Source of the DNA: Serratia sp. H1w
GTDB lineage: Bacteria > Pseudomonadota > Gammaproteobacteria > Enterobacterales > Enterobacteriaceae
Assembly (NCBI RefSeq): GCF_000633355.1
Contig: NZ_AYMQ01000012.1
Coordinates: 1-39,058 of the forward strand
Direction of reading: 5' to 3'
Length of the DNA: 39,058 bases
The notes under the pieces were generated by a model. The model ran no database searches and was not told the origin of the DNA. It was given only the letters and a program-made list of their open reading frames with translations. Shown piece after piece: positions 7,118-15,255 of the stretch (position 1 is its first letter; each line of letters opens with the position of its first letter). The translations under genes were made by a program, and so were the position numbers.

Positions 7118-8620
7118 TTAATCCAGCTTGGGATGCTGGTCGATCAGCGTCTGCTTTTTCTTCTCCAAATCGGCGATTTGCTGGCTGATATCTTCTACTT
7201 TCTGCTCGATATTATCGTAGGTTTCCTGCAACAGCTCTTTGGCTTCCGAACGGTCAGAGGCGGCAGGGGCTGCGCCACGCAGCGGCTTATTAGCCGTTTC
7301 TTTCATATACAGGCCGGTCACCAGACCAATCGCTGCCACCACCATCAGATAGTAGGCTGGCATATACAGGTTGCCGGTGGACTCAACCAGCCAGGCGATC
7401 AGCGTTGGCGTGGCACCTGCAATCAGTACCGAGATGTTGAATGCAATGGCCAGTGCGCTGTAGCGGATGTGGGTAGGGAACATCGCAGGCAGTATTGAGG
7501 CCATCACCCCGATAAAGGAGTTGAGCAGTACGGCCAGGATCAGCAGGCCAACAAAAATCAGCCCGATAACGTTACTGTTGATCAGGATGAAGCTGGGGAT
7601 AGCCAGCAGCAACAGGCCGATGCTGCCGCCGATGATGAACGGCTTACGGCCAATACGGTCACTGGTCAGGCCAACCAGCGGTTGAACGAACAGCATCCCG
7701 AGCATGATGGCAATGATAATCAGCACGCCGTGGTCTTCGGAATAGTGCAGATTATGCGACAGGTAGCTTGGCATGTAGGTCAACAGCATGTAGTAGGTCA
7801 CGTTGGTTGAGATCACGATACCTACGCACACCAGCAGGCTTCTCCAGTGTTTGGTGGCGATCTCTTTGAACGAGGTCTTGGGCGGGTTTTCAATCGCCGC
7901 ACGGTCGTTCTGTTCCATCTTGTCCATATGCTGCTGGAACGCTGGCGTCTCTTCCAAGGCGTGGCGCAAGTACAAACCAATCACCCCCAGCGGTGCTGCC
8001 AGGAAGAACGGGATACGCCAGCCCCAGTCGAGGAAGTTGGCCTCGCCCACGATGCTGGAGATTAACACCACCACGCCAGCCCCTAACACGAAGCCAGCGA
8101 TGGAGCCAAAGTCGAGCCAACTGCCCATAAATCCGCGTTTACGGTCTGGCGAATACTCGGCCACGAAGATAGCCGCGCCGGAATACTCCCCTCCGACGGA
8201 GAAGCCCTGTGCCAGCTTGGCCAGCAGCAACAGAATAGGTGCCCAGATGCCGATCGAGGCGTGGGACGGGATCAGGCCGATACAGAAGGTACTGATGGCC
8301 ATAATAATGATGGTGACGGATAACACTTTCTGGCGGCCGAACTTATCGCCCATGGCACCGAAGAATACTCCGCCCAATGGGCGTACCAGGAAAGGAACCG
8401 AGAAGGTGGCCAGAGCGGCAATCATCTGCACGCCAGGCGTAGCGCCAGGGAAGAACACCTGGCCCAGTGCGTAGGCAACAAAACCGTATACACCGAAGTC
8501 GAACCATTCCATGGCGTTGCCTAATGCGGCGGCGGTAATGGCTTTTTTTAACTTGCTGTCATCAATAATTGTGATGTCATTAATCTGTAGTGGTTTATGC
8601 TTTTTTTTTCTTAGCTTCAT
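7118..8620 (-). CDS. proP: osmoprotectant/proton symporter ProP
   Basis: ProP imports proline, glycine betaine and related osmolytes with protons and is activated when external osmolality rises. The 500-residue protein is the E. coli size. It begins with a basic/polar N terminus, enters the membrane at AALGNAMEWFDFGVYGF (about residue 31), and has the MFS GDKFGRQKVL motif (about 110). A hydrophilic C-terminal tail (about 455–500) with heptad pattern (LLQETYDNIEQKVEDISQQI) is the antiparallel coiled coil that tunes osmosensing in ProP. GGGATGA precedes the ATG. A CRP-like site upstream agrees with CRP control of proP P1 in E. coli. It has its own terminator and appears monocistronic. Confidence 0.95.
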   Translation of the reverse strand: MKLRKKKHKPLQINDITIIDDSKLKKAITAAALGNAMEWFDFGVYGFVAYALGQVFFPGATPGVQMIAALATFSVPFLVRPLGGVFFGAMGDKFGRQKVLSVTIIIMAISTFCIGLIPSHASIGIWAPILLLLAKLAQGFSVGGEYSGAAIFVAEYSPDRKRGFMGSWLDFGSIAGFVLGAGVVVLISSIVGEANFLDWGWRIPFFLAAPLGVIGLYLRHALEETPAFQQHMDKMEQNDRAAIENPPKTSFKEIATKHWRSLLVCVGIVISTNVTYYMLLTYMPSYLSHNLHYSEDHGVLIIIAIMLGMLFVQPLVGLTSDRIGRKPFIIGGSIGLLLLAIPSFILINSNVIGLIFVGLLILAVLLNSFIGVMASILPAMFPTHIRYSALAIAFNISVLIAGATPTLIAWLVESTGNLYMPAYYLMVVAAIGLVTGLYMKETANKPLRGAAPAASDRSEAKELLQETYDNIEQKVEDISQQIADLEKKKQTLIDQHPKLD

Positions 8621-8741
8621 AAATCATCCCATGCAAAATTGATCGTCGGCGAGTTCGTCGGCCCGCTCATTTTTATTGGTCAAGATATCAGTCAGGCTAA
8701 TGTCACCCCCTGTTTGGAAAGGTTGTCCTTGTGGTTTTTTC

Positions 8742-8757
8742 TGAGATTCTCATCACA
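8742..8757 (-). promoter_or_regulatory. CRP-like site upstream of proP
   Basis: Read on the minus strand the site is TGTGA-N6-TCTCA, matching 9 of 10 core positions of the CRP consensus. It lies about 122 bases before the proP start codon. In E. coli, CRP binds at and represses the osmotically induced proP P1 promoter, so a conserved site is expected. Confidence 0.6.
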
Positions 8758-8973
8758 ATAATTAGGGTTTTAAACAAAAAATGTCATCTTTAGGATTAGT
8801 TTTTCTTGTCATATAGCTTAGCGTTATCTGAGCCTTGAATCAAATTGAGTAACAAATGTTATGTTTTTCAGTGGCTTTAGAGCAAGGAATGTCTGAGGGG
8901 GGAATCGATTTTCATCGGCCAAGAGGGGGTAAATGCGCTAGTTCAGCGTCGTGCGCTGATAATGTGGCACTGC

Positions 8974-8998
8974 GAAGGGGCGCTGCATGCTGCGCCCG
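8974..8998. repeat. 25-bp palindromic intergenic repeat, copy 3
   Basis: GAAGGGGCGCTGC followed by ATGCTGCGCCCG, nearly identical to copy 1. It lies about 60 bases beyond the end of the Exc2-type lipoprotein gene. Confidence 0.75.
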
Positions 8999-9057
8999 TG
9001 TTTGGGTCTGATTCAGGAGTCAATGGGTAACCGCATTAGAGGGCGATGTTGGCCAGG

Positions 9058-9471
9058 TTAAGATTTGCCGTCATAGCCATCCCAGTAGGTAGCGATAGCA
9101 TTTTCGAGCAGGATCTCGCGCTGTTTTTTCGGCGAGTCAGCCGTATAGGTTTGATTATGCATGGTGTTTTTTTGCTCTGACTCAGGTAAAAAATCGGGGT
9201 TGCGGAACTCATTCACCCTTTGCTGTGCCTGCTCGCGGGTCAGTCCATCCTGGCGATCTTTTTTGCCAAGCTGGTAAAACTGCTCAAAGAACGGGATGGC
9301 GGCTTTGGTCGATTTCGAAATATCGGTGCGCGTATCGGGGCCAAAATGCGCATCCGCCAACTGAAAGGTGGCATGGCGGGCATGTTTCTCCACGCTACTT
9401 GGTTGACCTGCACAGGCGCCAAGCAACAGCGTGGCGAGCAACGGGATCGAGCGGTAAGGTTTAAACGGCAT
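9058..9471 (-). CDS. Exc2-type lipoprotein
   Basis: This is a small predicted lipoprotein. From the ATG at 9471 (GGAG six bases upstream, better than the upstream ATG 9483) it is 137 residues, with a signal peptide ending in the lipobox LGAC, lipid-bearing Cys20. The mature part is hydrophilic, with a KKDRQDGLTREQAQQRVNEF segment and a C-terminal ATYWDGYDGKS. It resembles what I recall as chromosomal relatives of plasmid entry-exclusion protein Exc2; that assignment rests on memory of the family and is moderate. The role on a chromosome is unknown. It appears to be a single gene. Confidence 0.6.
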   Translation of the reverse strand: MPFKPYRSIPLLATLLLGACAGQPSSVEKHARHATFQLADAHFGPDTRTDISKSTKAAIPFFEQFYQLGKKDRQDGLTREQAQQRVNEFRNPDFLPESEQKNTMHNQTYTADSPKKQREILLENAIATYWDGYDGKS

Positions 9472-9623
9472 AGGACTCTCCATGTTATAGGGTATTTTCT
9501 GTTCCAGAGGATGCCCCGCTATTCTATCCCAGTTGCAACATATTGAAACCCATCAGCATCATAGCCAGCAGAACCTTTGCTAGAATTATATCAGGCAGTG
9601 TTGCCGGGTTAGTGGAGGTGGAT

Positions 9624-9923
9624 ATGTCTGATACCGAACTACTGCAGACGTTATTGCAACGTATTGAGGCGTTAGAGGCCCGGGAACAGGCATTAACCGC
9701 GGCTTCCAATGCCTACCAGGCAATCATCACCACCTTATTGGGCAATATGGATAAGACCGCACGCGATAAGGTGATCTCGATGATCGATCAAGCTCATGAA
9801 ATCGCCTATGTACGCGCAGCACAACGCTGCAACGAACCGCAGAAACGCAAAATCAAGCAGGCGGATGATGTGGCACAGCGTATGTTTATGGTTGCGCAGG
9901 GCAGGGCACCAGAGTCACGCTGA
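9624..9923 (+). CDS. small coiled-coil protein, possibly IraP-like
   Basis: The 99-residue product starts at ATG 9624 with a strong GGAGG six bases upstream. Residues 5–30 form a predicted coiled coil (ELLQTLLQRIEALEAREQ), followed by AIITTLLGNMDKTARDKVI. That stretch looks like the E. coli anti-adaptor IraP (ELLFKLAQK…, [20 protein letters not shown]), which blocks RssB and stabilises the stress sigma factor RpoS. The C-terminal half (RAAQRCNEPQKRKIKQADD) has no match that I recognise. Function is therefore only suggested. Confidence 0.5.
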   Translation: MSDTELLQTLLQRIEALEAREQALTAASNAYQAIITTLLGNMDKTARDKVISMIDQAHEIAYVRAAQRCNEPQKRKIKQADDVAQRMFMVAQGRAPESR

Positions 9924-10041
9924 GCTGAGCTATAACAGTTTGCTGCGAATAATGCAGGAATTGATCTACCTCAATAAATTGTCATTGTGATAGCTTGGGC
10001 TGAGATGGGTGATAGAAACGATGCGCTGAGGCATTAAGGTT

Positions 10042-10551
10042 ATGGCGATGGATACGATTAAGAACATTCTGGTTACAGAGATAGATCAGATTAACCGGCG
10101 AGAAGGGCGTGACGGTAAGCCGCGTTTTAACAGCGAGTTTGCGCGCACCCACCGTTGGCTGTGTTTTGCCATGTTCGCTGGCTATTTTGCGGTGATCGCG
10201 GTGATGTACCCCGTGCCCTATATGGGGCTGTATTCGTTCCTGGGTTTTACTGCTTTTGTGCTGTTTATGTTTGCCATGCTGCTGATTGAAATCAAACCGG
10301 TTTACCGCTTTGAAGACATCGGTGTGCTGGATCTGCGCGTTTGCTACAACGGGGAATGGTACTTTACCCGCGCATTGTCGCCGCAGGCTATCCAGGCACT
10401 GTTGAACGAACCGACGGTGAGCTCGGTGTTGAAAGCTCGCATGCAGGAAATTATTGCCAACAAGGGCGAGATCGATTTTTATGACGTTTACGATCTGGCC
10501 TATGGCAAAAGGTTAGCCACTCCGTCAACGCCGCAGGCGGTGCTGAGCTGA
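10042..10551 (+). CDS. ylaC: inner-membrane protein YlaC
   Basis: This 169-residue protein matches E. coli YlaC in layout and wording: an N-terminal polar segment (REGRDGKPRFNSEFARTH), two membrane segments (about 45–90), then the conserved YRFEDIGVLDLRVCYNGEWY (about residues 92–111) and KGEIDFYDVYDLA. The function of YlaC is not established. Start at 10042 is chosen because AAGG lies just upstream; ATG 10048 is equally plausible by spacing. A 43-codon gene follows 69 bases later and could be cotranscribed. Confidence 0.9.
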   Translation: MAMDTIKNILVTEIDQINRREGRDGKPRFNSEFARTHRWLCFAMFAGYFAVIAVMYPVPYMGLYSFLGFTAFVLFMFAMLLIEIKPVYRFEDIGVLDLRVCYNGEWYFTRALSPQAIQALLNEPTVSSVLKARMQEIIANKGEIDFYDVYDLAYGKRLATPSTPQAVLS

Positions 10552-10620
10552 AGAGGTTGCACCAGTGCCGATGTTGGCTATAATAGCCGTTGGTTATGAG
10601 ACTATTCTTAGGAAATAGCG

Positions 10621-10752
10621 ATGAGTGATGATATTTTTGATTTTGACATTGATGCTGAGTTAGCCCAAGCGGAAAAAAATGCGGCGCAGAAGGCCAGAGA
10701 AGTTCCTGAAATCCTTGAGGATGAAGAAGACTGCGAAGGCTGCAAAATCTGA
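10621..10752 (+). CDS. small acidic protein with C-terminal CxxC
   Basis: A 43-residue ORF with AGGAA nine bases before ATG. The product is very acidic (starts MSDDIFDFDIDAELAQAEK) and ends in EDEEDCEGCKI, a CxxC pair that could bind metal or form a disulfide. It lies between ylaC and a bidirectional terminator, which supports a real gene. I do not recognise the family. Confidence 0.65.
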   Translation: MSDDIFDFDIDAELAQAEKNAAQKAREVPEILEDEEDCEGCKI

Positions 10753-10764
10753 TCGAATTACCTG

Positions 10765-10789
10765 AAAAAACCGCTGCGGCGGTTTTTTT
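10765..10789. terminator. bidirectional terminator
   Basis: ACCGC pairs with GCGGT around a short loop, flanked by A-run on the left and seven T on the right. It can terminate the 43-codon gene on the plus strand and, with the A-run read as T on the minus strand, the 36-codon gene that ends at 10813. Confidence 0.8.
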
Positions 10790-10812
10790 ATGCCCGCCTG
10801 CCAGAGATCGCT

Positions 10813-10923
10813 TTAATCCAGTACAAAACCCCAGATCAGCAACCCTGCCACGGTAACGAGGCACAGGGCCGAAACGGTCAGCAGTACCTTTCCTAGTACG
10901 TCTTTCTCTTGTTGTTTTTGCAT
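10813..10923 (-). CDS. 36-residue single-pass membrane protein
   Basis: The ORF encodes a polar, charged start (MQKQQEKDVLGK) followed by one membrane segment (VLLTVSALCLVTVAGLLIWGFVL) and a final Asp. This is the pattern of many real small membrane proteins in enteric bacteria. It ends 24 bases from a bidirectional terminator. The ribosome binding site is weak. About 185 bases upstream on its strand lies a Fur-box-like palindrome. I do not recognise the family. Confidence 0.5.
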   Translation of the reverse strand: MQKQQEKDVLGKVLLTVSALCLVTVAGLLIWGFVLD

Positions 10924-11107
10924 CAGGTTACATCATCCAAGTCGTATTCGATGGACCACATCGGCGGTGTCCAAGTCCAATAAGGCAACGCTCAAAGCGA
11001 GGAGGGTTCAGGACTGAAAAGAACTTCGCTTTGCTGCTCAAGAGCGTATCCAAGGTCGAGGTACGGCAAATGGCCCATCTCAACGGTGGTGTGGGCCATG
11101 CCAAACA

Positions 11108-11124
11108 TTAATGACAATCATTAA
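11108..11124. promoter_or_regulatory. Fur-box-like palindrome
   Basis: TTAATGA and TCATTAA form a perfect 7-bp dyad with a 3-base centre, matching 14 of 19 positions of the Fur consensus (GATAATGATAATCATTATC). Rightwards lies only the 3' end of nhaP2, so a controlled transcript would most likely run leftwards on the minus strand, toward the 36-residue membrane protein. No clear −10/−35 pair was found. Confidence 0.45.
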
Positions 11125-11129
11125 GAGTT

Positions 11130-11154
11130 TTGCGGGCTGGATTAGTTCCCGCAA
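11130..11154 (-). terminator. hairpin downstream of nhaP2
   Basis: TTGCGGG pairs with CCCGCAA across an 11-base loop, 16 bases beyond the nhaP2 stop codon. On the minus strand it is followed by AAAACTCTT, which is a poor T-run, so termination may be inefficient and reach the Fur-like site beyond. Confidence 0.45.
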
Positions 11155-11169
11155 CATGCGAACGACGGG

Positions 11170-12891
11170 TTAATCGGTAACGATTTTTACACCTATCTTA
11201 CTGATCTGGTTACCATCCATCTCCGCGATGGTCCAGGTCAAACCATCCCATTCCACCTGATCCCCCACCACGGTTTCGCCGCCGATTAACTTGGTGACGA
11301 ACTGGCCGAGCGTTTGCTGCTCGTCCACGCCATCTTGTAGATTCAGGCCGTAAACCTGTGAGATGTCGCACAGGCGTGCATCGGATTGCAGAATGAAATC
11401 ACCGAAGAACCGCTCATCCAGCGTAACCGTAGGCGCCTGACTGAACAGTTTGCCTAGCGCAGGCAGATCGTGCTCATGGCCGATAACGCACAGGGTATCG
11501 CCTGCCAGCAAGCGGGTACTGCCGCTTGGGTGTAGCAGTTCTTTGCCACGGAACAGGGCGGCAATGTGCGTTCCCTGAGGCATTTTAAGTTCACGCAGCG
11601 CCGCACCCACGCACCAGTTTTCTGGGCTTAGCTTATAAACAAACTGCTCCCATTGGTTTTCCTGGTGGACGTCCAGTCCCACACGGGAAATCGGGGCTAA
11701 TGCCGGAGGTACCACCACTTTGGCTTTTTTGGCGGCGAAGGATAGCGAAGTCCCCTGCAACAGCAGCGAAACCAGTACCACAAAGAACGCGACGTTAAAG
11801 AACAGGTTGGCATTGGGTAGCCCGGCCATCATCGGGAACACCGCCAGGATCACCGGCACCGCACCGCGTAACCCTACCCACGAGATGAACATGCGTTCGC
11901 GCAGGTTAAAGTTGCGAAACGGCAGCAGGCCGATAAACACCGAGATTGGGCGGGCAAACAGGATCATCCACAGCGAGAGCAGCAGGGCAGGGATGGCGAT
12001 AGGCAACAGATCGTGTGGGTTAAGCAATAGTCCCAACACCAGGAACATGCCGATCTGGCTCAACCAGGCCAAGCCGTCGAAGGTTTGCATAATGCCGTGG
12101 TAGTTTCGGATCGGCCGGTTGCCCAGCAGCAGGCCGCACAGGTAGACCGCCAGAATGCCGCTGCCATCTAGGGCGGTAGTCAGCGCGAAGATCAAAATGC
12201 CGCCGCTCACGGCCAGCAGCGGGTACAAACCGTCTGCCAGCTTGATGTGGTTGATCAGCGTCATCAGCAACCAGCCGCCACCCAGGCCAAGTACGATGCC
12301 CATGCCAAACTGCTGTAACAGATGGACGATGAACATCCAGCTCAGTGAGGTTTCCCCCGCAGAAATCATGGCAATCAGAGTGATGGTTAAAAACACCGCC
12401 ATGGGATCGTTGCTGCCAGACTCGATTTCCAGCGTAGCGCTGACACGTTCGTTCAGCCCTTTACCGCCCAACAACGAAAACACCGCTGCCGCATCGGTAG
12501 AGCCGATAATGGCCCCGATCAACAACCCCTGGATCAGGTCGAGGTTAAACAGCCAGGCGGCGGCCAGCCCTGTCAAACCGGCGGTGATCAGCACGCCGAG
12601 TGTGGCCAGTGATAATGCTGGCCACAGTGCGACACGGAAGGAACTGACGCGGGTGCGCATACCACCGTCGAGCAGGATCACGGCCAGAGCCAGGTTGCTG
12701 ACCAGATAGGCAACCGGGTAGTTGTCAAAGGCGATGCCGCCGGGGCCGTCAACACCGGCCAGCATACCTATCGCCAGGAAGATCACCAGAATGGGAATAC
12801 CCAGACGCGAAGAGAAAGAACTGAGCAGAATACTTGCTCCCACCAACACGGCACCGATGATGAACAAGCTATTGATCGTGCTGGCATCCAA
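11170..12891 (-). CDS. nhaP2: K+/H+ antiporter NhaP2 (CvrA)
   Basis: This 573-residue protein is a CPA1-family cation/proton antiporter closely matching E. coli NhaP2 (578 residues), which exports K+ in exchange for H+ and supports growth at low osmolarity. Residues 1–390 are membrane-embedded and include the ion-binding-type segment GSTDAAAVF (about 130–138) and [10 protein letters not shown] (about 156–165). The C-terminal part contains a TrkA-C/RCK-type domain (about 410–490) and a final CorC-type domain. A downstream hairpin and an upstream repeat-rich region flank it; it looks monocistronic. Confidence 0.92.
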   Translation of the reverse strand: MDASTINSLFIIGAVLVGASILLSSFSSRLGIPILVIFLAIGMLAGVDGPGGIAFDNYPVAYLVSNLALAVILLDGGMRTRVSSFRVALWPALSLATLGVLITAGLTGLAAAWLFNLDLIQGLLIGAIIGSTDAAAVFSLLGGKGLNERVSATLEIESGSNDPMAVFLTITLIAMISAGETSLSWMFIVHLLQQFGMGIVLGLGGGWLLMTLINHIKLADGLYPLLAVSGGILIFALTTALDGSGILAVYLCGLLLGNRPIRNYHGIMQTFDGLAWLSQIGMFLVLGLLLNPHDLLPIAIPALLLSLWMILFARPISVFIGLLPFRNFNLRERMFISWVGLRGAVPVILAVFPMMAGLPNANLFFNVAFFVVLVSLLLQGTSLSFAAKKAKVVVPPALAPISRVGLDVHQENQWEQFVYKLSPENWCVGAALRELKMPQGTHIAALFRGKELLHPSGSTRLLAGDTLCVIGHEHDLPALGKLFSQAPTVTLDERFFGDFILQSDARLCDISQVYGLNLQDGVDEQQTLGQFVTKLIGGETVVGDQVEWDGLTWTIAEMDGNQISKIGVKIVTD

Positions 12892-12978
12892 AATAATGTT
12901 CTCCTGCGAATTGAGCTGAAAGGGTGGGGGCGCTAAAGCATTGGCACCGGGCCATGATCGTAATGTTTGTTAGTAATG

Positions 12979-13133
12979 CCCCTCACCCTAACCCTCTCCC
13001 ACAGGGAGAGGGGACTGAACGTGCGACAAATTGACATTTGTACCTACCCGCGGCTCCGGACTCGCCCCCTCTCCCGATCACTGTGCGTAGGGTATTCCTG
13101 GACGCTAAATCGGGAGAGGGCCGGGGTGAGGGG
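12979..13133. repeat. 155-bp inverted-repeat element, copy A
   Basis: The left end CCCCTCACCCTAACCCTCTC and the right end GAGAGGGCCGGGGTGAGGGG are inverted copies. Each end also carries its own small hairpin (CCCTCTCCC with GGGAGAGGGG on the left). The interior has no coding potential. A second copy with the same ends is at 23603–23762. It may be a non-autonomous, MITE-like or REP-pair element. Confidence 0.65.
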
Positions 13134-13332
13134 TGACGAATGGCCTAAACTGACAAGCATTAGGGCCATGATAGCCTGTTTATCCGGTAAAACGCCAAGG
13201 CTGATTGCCAAAAAATTGTGCCATTATGGCTGCTTGCCACAGAATTCGGTTAAAACAGCGATGAAACGCGGATATTGCGGCTTTTGTGCCTATTTATCAG
13301 CTGATTGAGGATGGGGTAAACAGATTATTGCT

Positions 13333-13371
13333 GAAAAACCATTAATCCCCCATTACGGAGGCTTAATGGTT
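13333..13371 (-). terminator. terminator of the 74-codon gene
   Basis: On the minus strand AACCATTAA pairs with TTAATGGTT across 17 bases and runs into TTTTT. It lies 14 bases beyond the stop of the gene ending at 13385. Confidence 0.7.
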
Positions 13372-13384
13372 GGCGGGCGGGAGA

Positions 13385-13609
13385 TTAGTGATCGAGGGAT
13401 TGCAGGGCGCGCTTGATTAATTCGCCTGCCAGTTTCCGTTCGGCCTCGGAGATCCCGTCCAGATTGAGGCTGGAAAGCTCGGTTACCAGTACGCTGCGAT
13501 CTTTGCCGCTGATGGAAGAATCCAGCGCAGAGAGCAGTCTGCCCAGGATTTTTAGTAGCGTGGCGTTTTCTGCTACGGCCTCGGTTGCCGTGGTTTGCTT
13601 GTCGGTCAT
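13385..13609 (-). CDS. conserved-looking 74-residue helical protein, unknown
   Basis: A 74-residue, Ala/Leu/Ser-rich, probably all-helical soluble protein (for example ATLLKILGRLLSALDSSI, then GISEAERKLAGELIKRALQSLDH). AGAGGA lies 6 bases before the ATG and a terminator follows the stop, so it looks like an independent gene. No catalytic motif or signal peptide is seen. I do not recognise the family. Confidence 0.65.
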   Translation of the reverse strand: MTDKQTTATEAVAENATLLKILGRLLSALDSSISGKDRSVLVTELSSLNLDGISEAERKLAGELIKRALQSLDH

Positions 13610-13842
13610 TAAAAATCCTCTCTGTCGTGACGGAAGGGAAATCTTACCGGCGCACGCGATGGTGATGCGCCATCCCTTAGGGTTCGTGAGCCCAATCGCT
13701 ACCGTAAGGCAGGGATGTGGATTTTTTCTTATGCACTGTAGTTATAACAACTCACTGCAATATGCTCCAGCACAACTTTGCATCAACCGGTCGCAATAGG
13801 TTGACCAATCTGTGCGCAGGGCACCGATCAATTATAGCCAAG

Positions 13843-13864
13843 CGGGCGCTGCAAGCAGCGCCTG
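13843..13864. repeat. palindromic intergenic repeat, divergent copy 4
   Basis: CGGGCGCTGC followed by AAGCAGCGCCTGTG is a shortened, inverted relative of the 25-bp repeat seen at 5628, with GGCGCTGC pairing with GCAGCGCC. It lies just past the end of opgC and could also act in its transcription termination. Confidence 0.6.
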
Positions 13865-13876
13865 TGTACGGGGAGA

Positions 13877-15004
13877 TTAGGCTTTACCGGAAAACAGGAA
13901 GCGCAACAGTGGGATGCGTTTGTGCAGTTCATAGAGCAGGAAGGCACAGCTAAAGACGAACACCAGACCCAGCAGGAAACCCAGCAGGTTATTCTCGATC
14001 AGCGGGGTCACGAAGGCTCCGTATATCAGCGTTAGCGGATGGTGCACCAGATAGATGAACAGCGATGCGTTAACCAGATAGGTAATGCGTGGCGATTGGA
14101 AGTCGAGCAGCGCATGGCCAAATGAGAACACCACGTTGGCCATCAACACGCCGAGTACGCTTTTGATTACGATTTCCAGTTCGAACATAAAGCTGCTGTC
14201 CGCCAGTAGTTTCTGGTTGAGCATGTAGGCCACGAACAGCAGCAGCGAGCCCAGTACGGCTGGCCATGAAGGCTTGAGGAACACCGCTTTCAGCCACGGA
14301 TACTTGAAGGCGTAGGCACCCACAATGAAGAACGGCAGGTAGAACAAGGTTTCCATCACCACGAAGTTGAACAGGCCGTTAGACAGCAAATGCGGAGCGG
14401 TGATTAAAATAAGGCGATGAAACACGCCGTATATAAAGGCATAGAATAAAAACCACAATGAGATATTACTCAAATTGGTCATTTTATTTATCGGCCGTGG
14501 TGCCGTTGGTGATGCGATCGCCTTAATTTTTTTAAACAGATAAAAACAGGCGCAGGTCAATAAACACAAGGTTAATAAAAACCACAGATGGGAAACCAGT
14601 TCCCAAACCCCCACGTTTATTTTTTGATAGGGGGTAAAATCATCCCAACCGTTGATTTTATCGGTGTAATTCTTGAGTAAGAAAAACTGCGGTAAGGTAA
14701 TCAAAGGGATAGAGCTTAGCAACGGAATGGCGACCCGCTCCAGGCGTACCTTTAACCAGCGGTGGCTGTCATAGCGCTCGTACAGCATGTAGGAAAAGTA
14801 GCCAGAGATGATGAAGAACACCTGCATGCGAAAGGCGTGGATGAAGTCGTTCAGCACCGTCAGCGAAAACGACGGAGTTACACTGTTCACTGCCCAGGAG
14901 TGGCTGGAGTAAATCAGAGAAAGATGAAAAGGGATGCCGAGCAACATCAAATAGGCCCGGATCGAATCGAGGAAAAACTCCCGCTGGTTAGTGCCGTTTG
15001 TCAT
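13877..15004 (-). CDS. opgC: glucan succinyltransferase OpgC (MdoC)
   Basis: OpgC is an inner-membrane acyltransferase that adds succinyl groups to osmoregulated periplasmic glucans. The 375-residue product (E. coli 385) opens with the acyltransferase-3 signature REFFLDSIRAYLMLLGIPFH (about residues 8–27), continues through about ten membrane segments, and has the family segments MQVFFIISGYFSYML (about 56–70) and a late FIYLVHHPLTL. It is divergent from opgG with 250 bases between, the same arrangement as in E. coli. Confidence 0.93.
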   Translation of the reverse strand: MTNGTNQREFFLDSIRAYLMLLGIPFHLSLIYSSHSWAVNSVTPSFSLTVLNDFIHAFRMQVFFIISGYFSYMLYERYDSHRWLKVRLERVAIPLLSSIPLITLPQFFLLKNYTDKINGWDDFTPYQKINVGVWELVSHLWFLLTLCLLTCACFYLFKKIKAIASPTAPRPINKMTNLSNISLWFLFYAFIYGVFHRLILITAPHLLSNGLFNFVVMETLFYLPFFIVGAYAFKYPWLKAVFLKPSWPAVLGSLLLFVAYMLNQKLLADSSFMFELEIVIKSVLGVLMANVVFSFGHALLDFQSPRITYLVNASLFIYLVHHPLTLIYGAFVTPLIENNLLGFLLGLVFVFSCAFLLYELHKRIPLLRFLFSGKA

Positions 15005-15255
15005 AGTTTACCGCTGATGGTTGCTCTGGAGGGTATAAATCCGCTTAAGAAGTCGGCAATAAGGTTATCGCAGCCTCAAACCCTACTATAGCGACTAACA
15101 TTTTTCCATAGCGTCTTGGAGCCCGGCTTGCTACGCTGCACAACTGCTTAAACTCTAAGCCGTAAACATCAACACACGTTTATCATGTTGTCGGCGAGCG
15201 GAATAATCCATTAATATGGATTTTGAATATTTTGAGCACACGAATAGGGGGGGAT

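Larger units (their letters stand above)
8621..9057. other. proP upstream region
   Basis: No convincing gene is present in this 437-base stretch. It should hold the proP promoters: a CRP-like site lies at 8742–8757. A palindromic repeat (8974–8998) lies nearer the Exc2-type gene. The part next to proP is AT-rich. Confidence 0.6.
12892..13384. other. gene-free region with an inverted-repeat element
   Basis: No gene is supported here; the open frames cross repeat sequence. The stretch holds the nhaP2 promoter side, a 155-base element with inverted ends (12979–13133), and the terminator of the 74-codon gene. Between 13134 and 13330 I see nothing recognisable. Confidence 0.6.

Noticed and set aside
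7803-8474. 223-codon ORF on the plus strand
   Set aside because: Antisense to proP; its product is a composition artefact without domain features.
12979-13133. Could the C-rich inverted ends be a CRISPR or an insertion sequence?
   Set aside because: There is no regular spacing of direct repeats and no transposase frame; only the inverted ends recur.
12967-13308. 113-codon ORF on the plus strand
   Set aside because: It runs through the inverted-repeat element and has no protein-like features.
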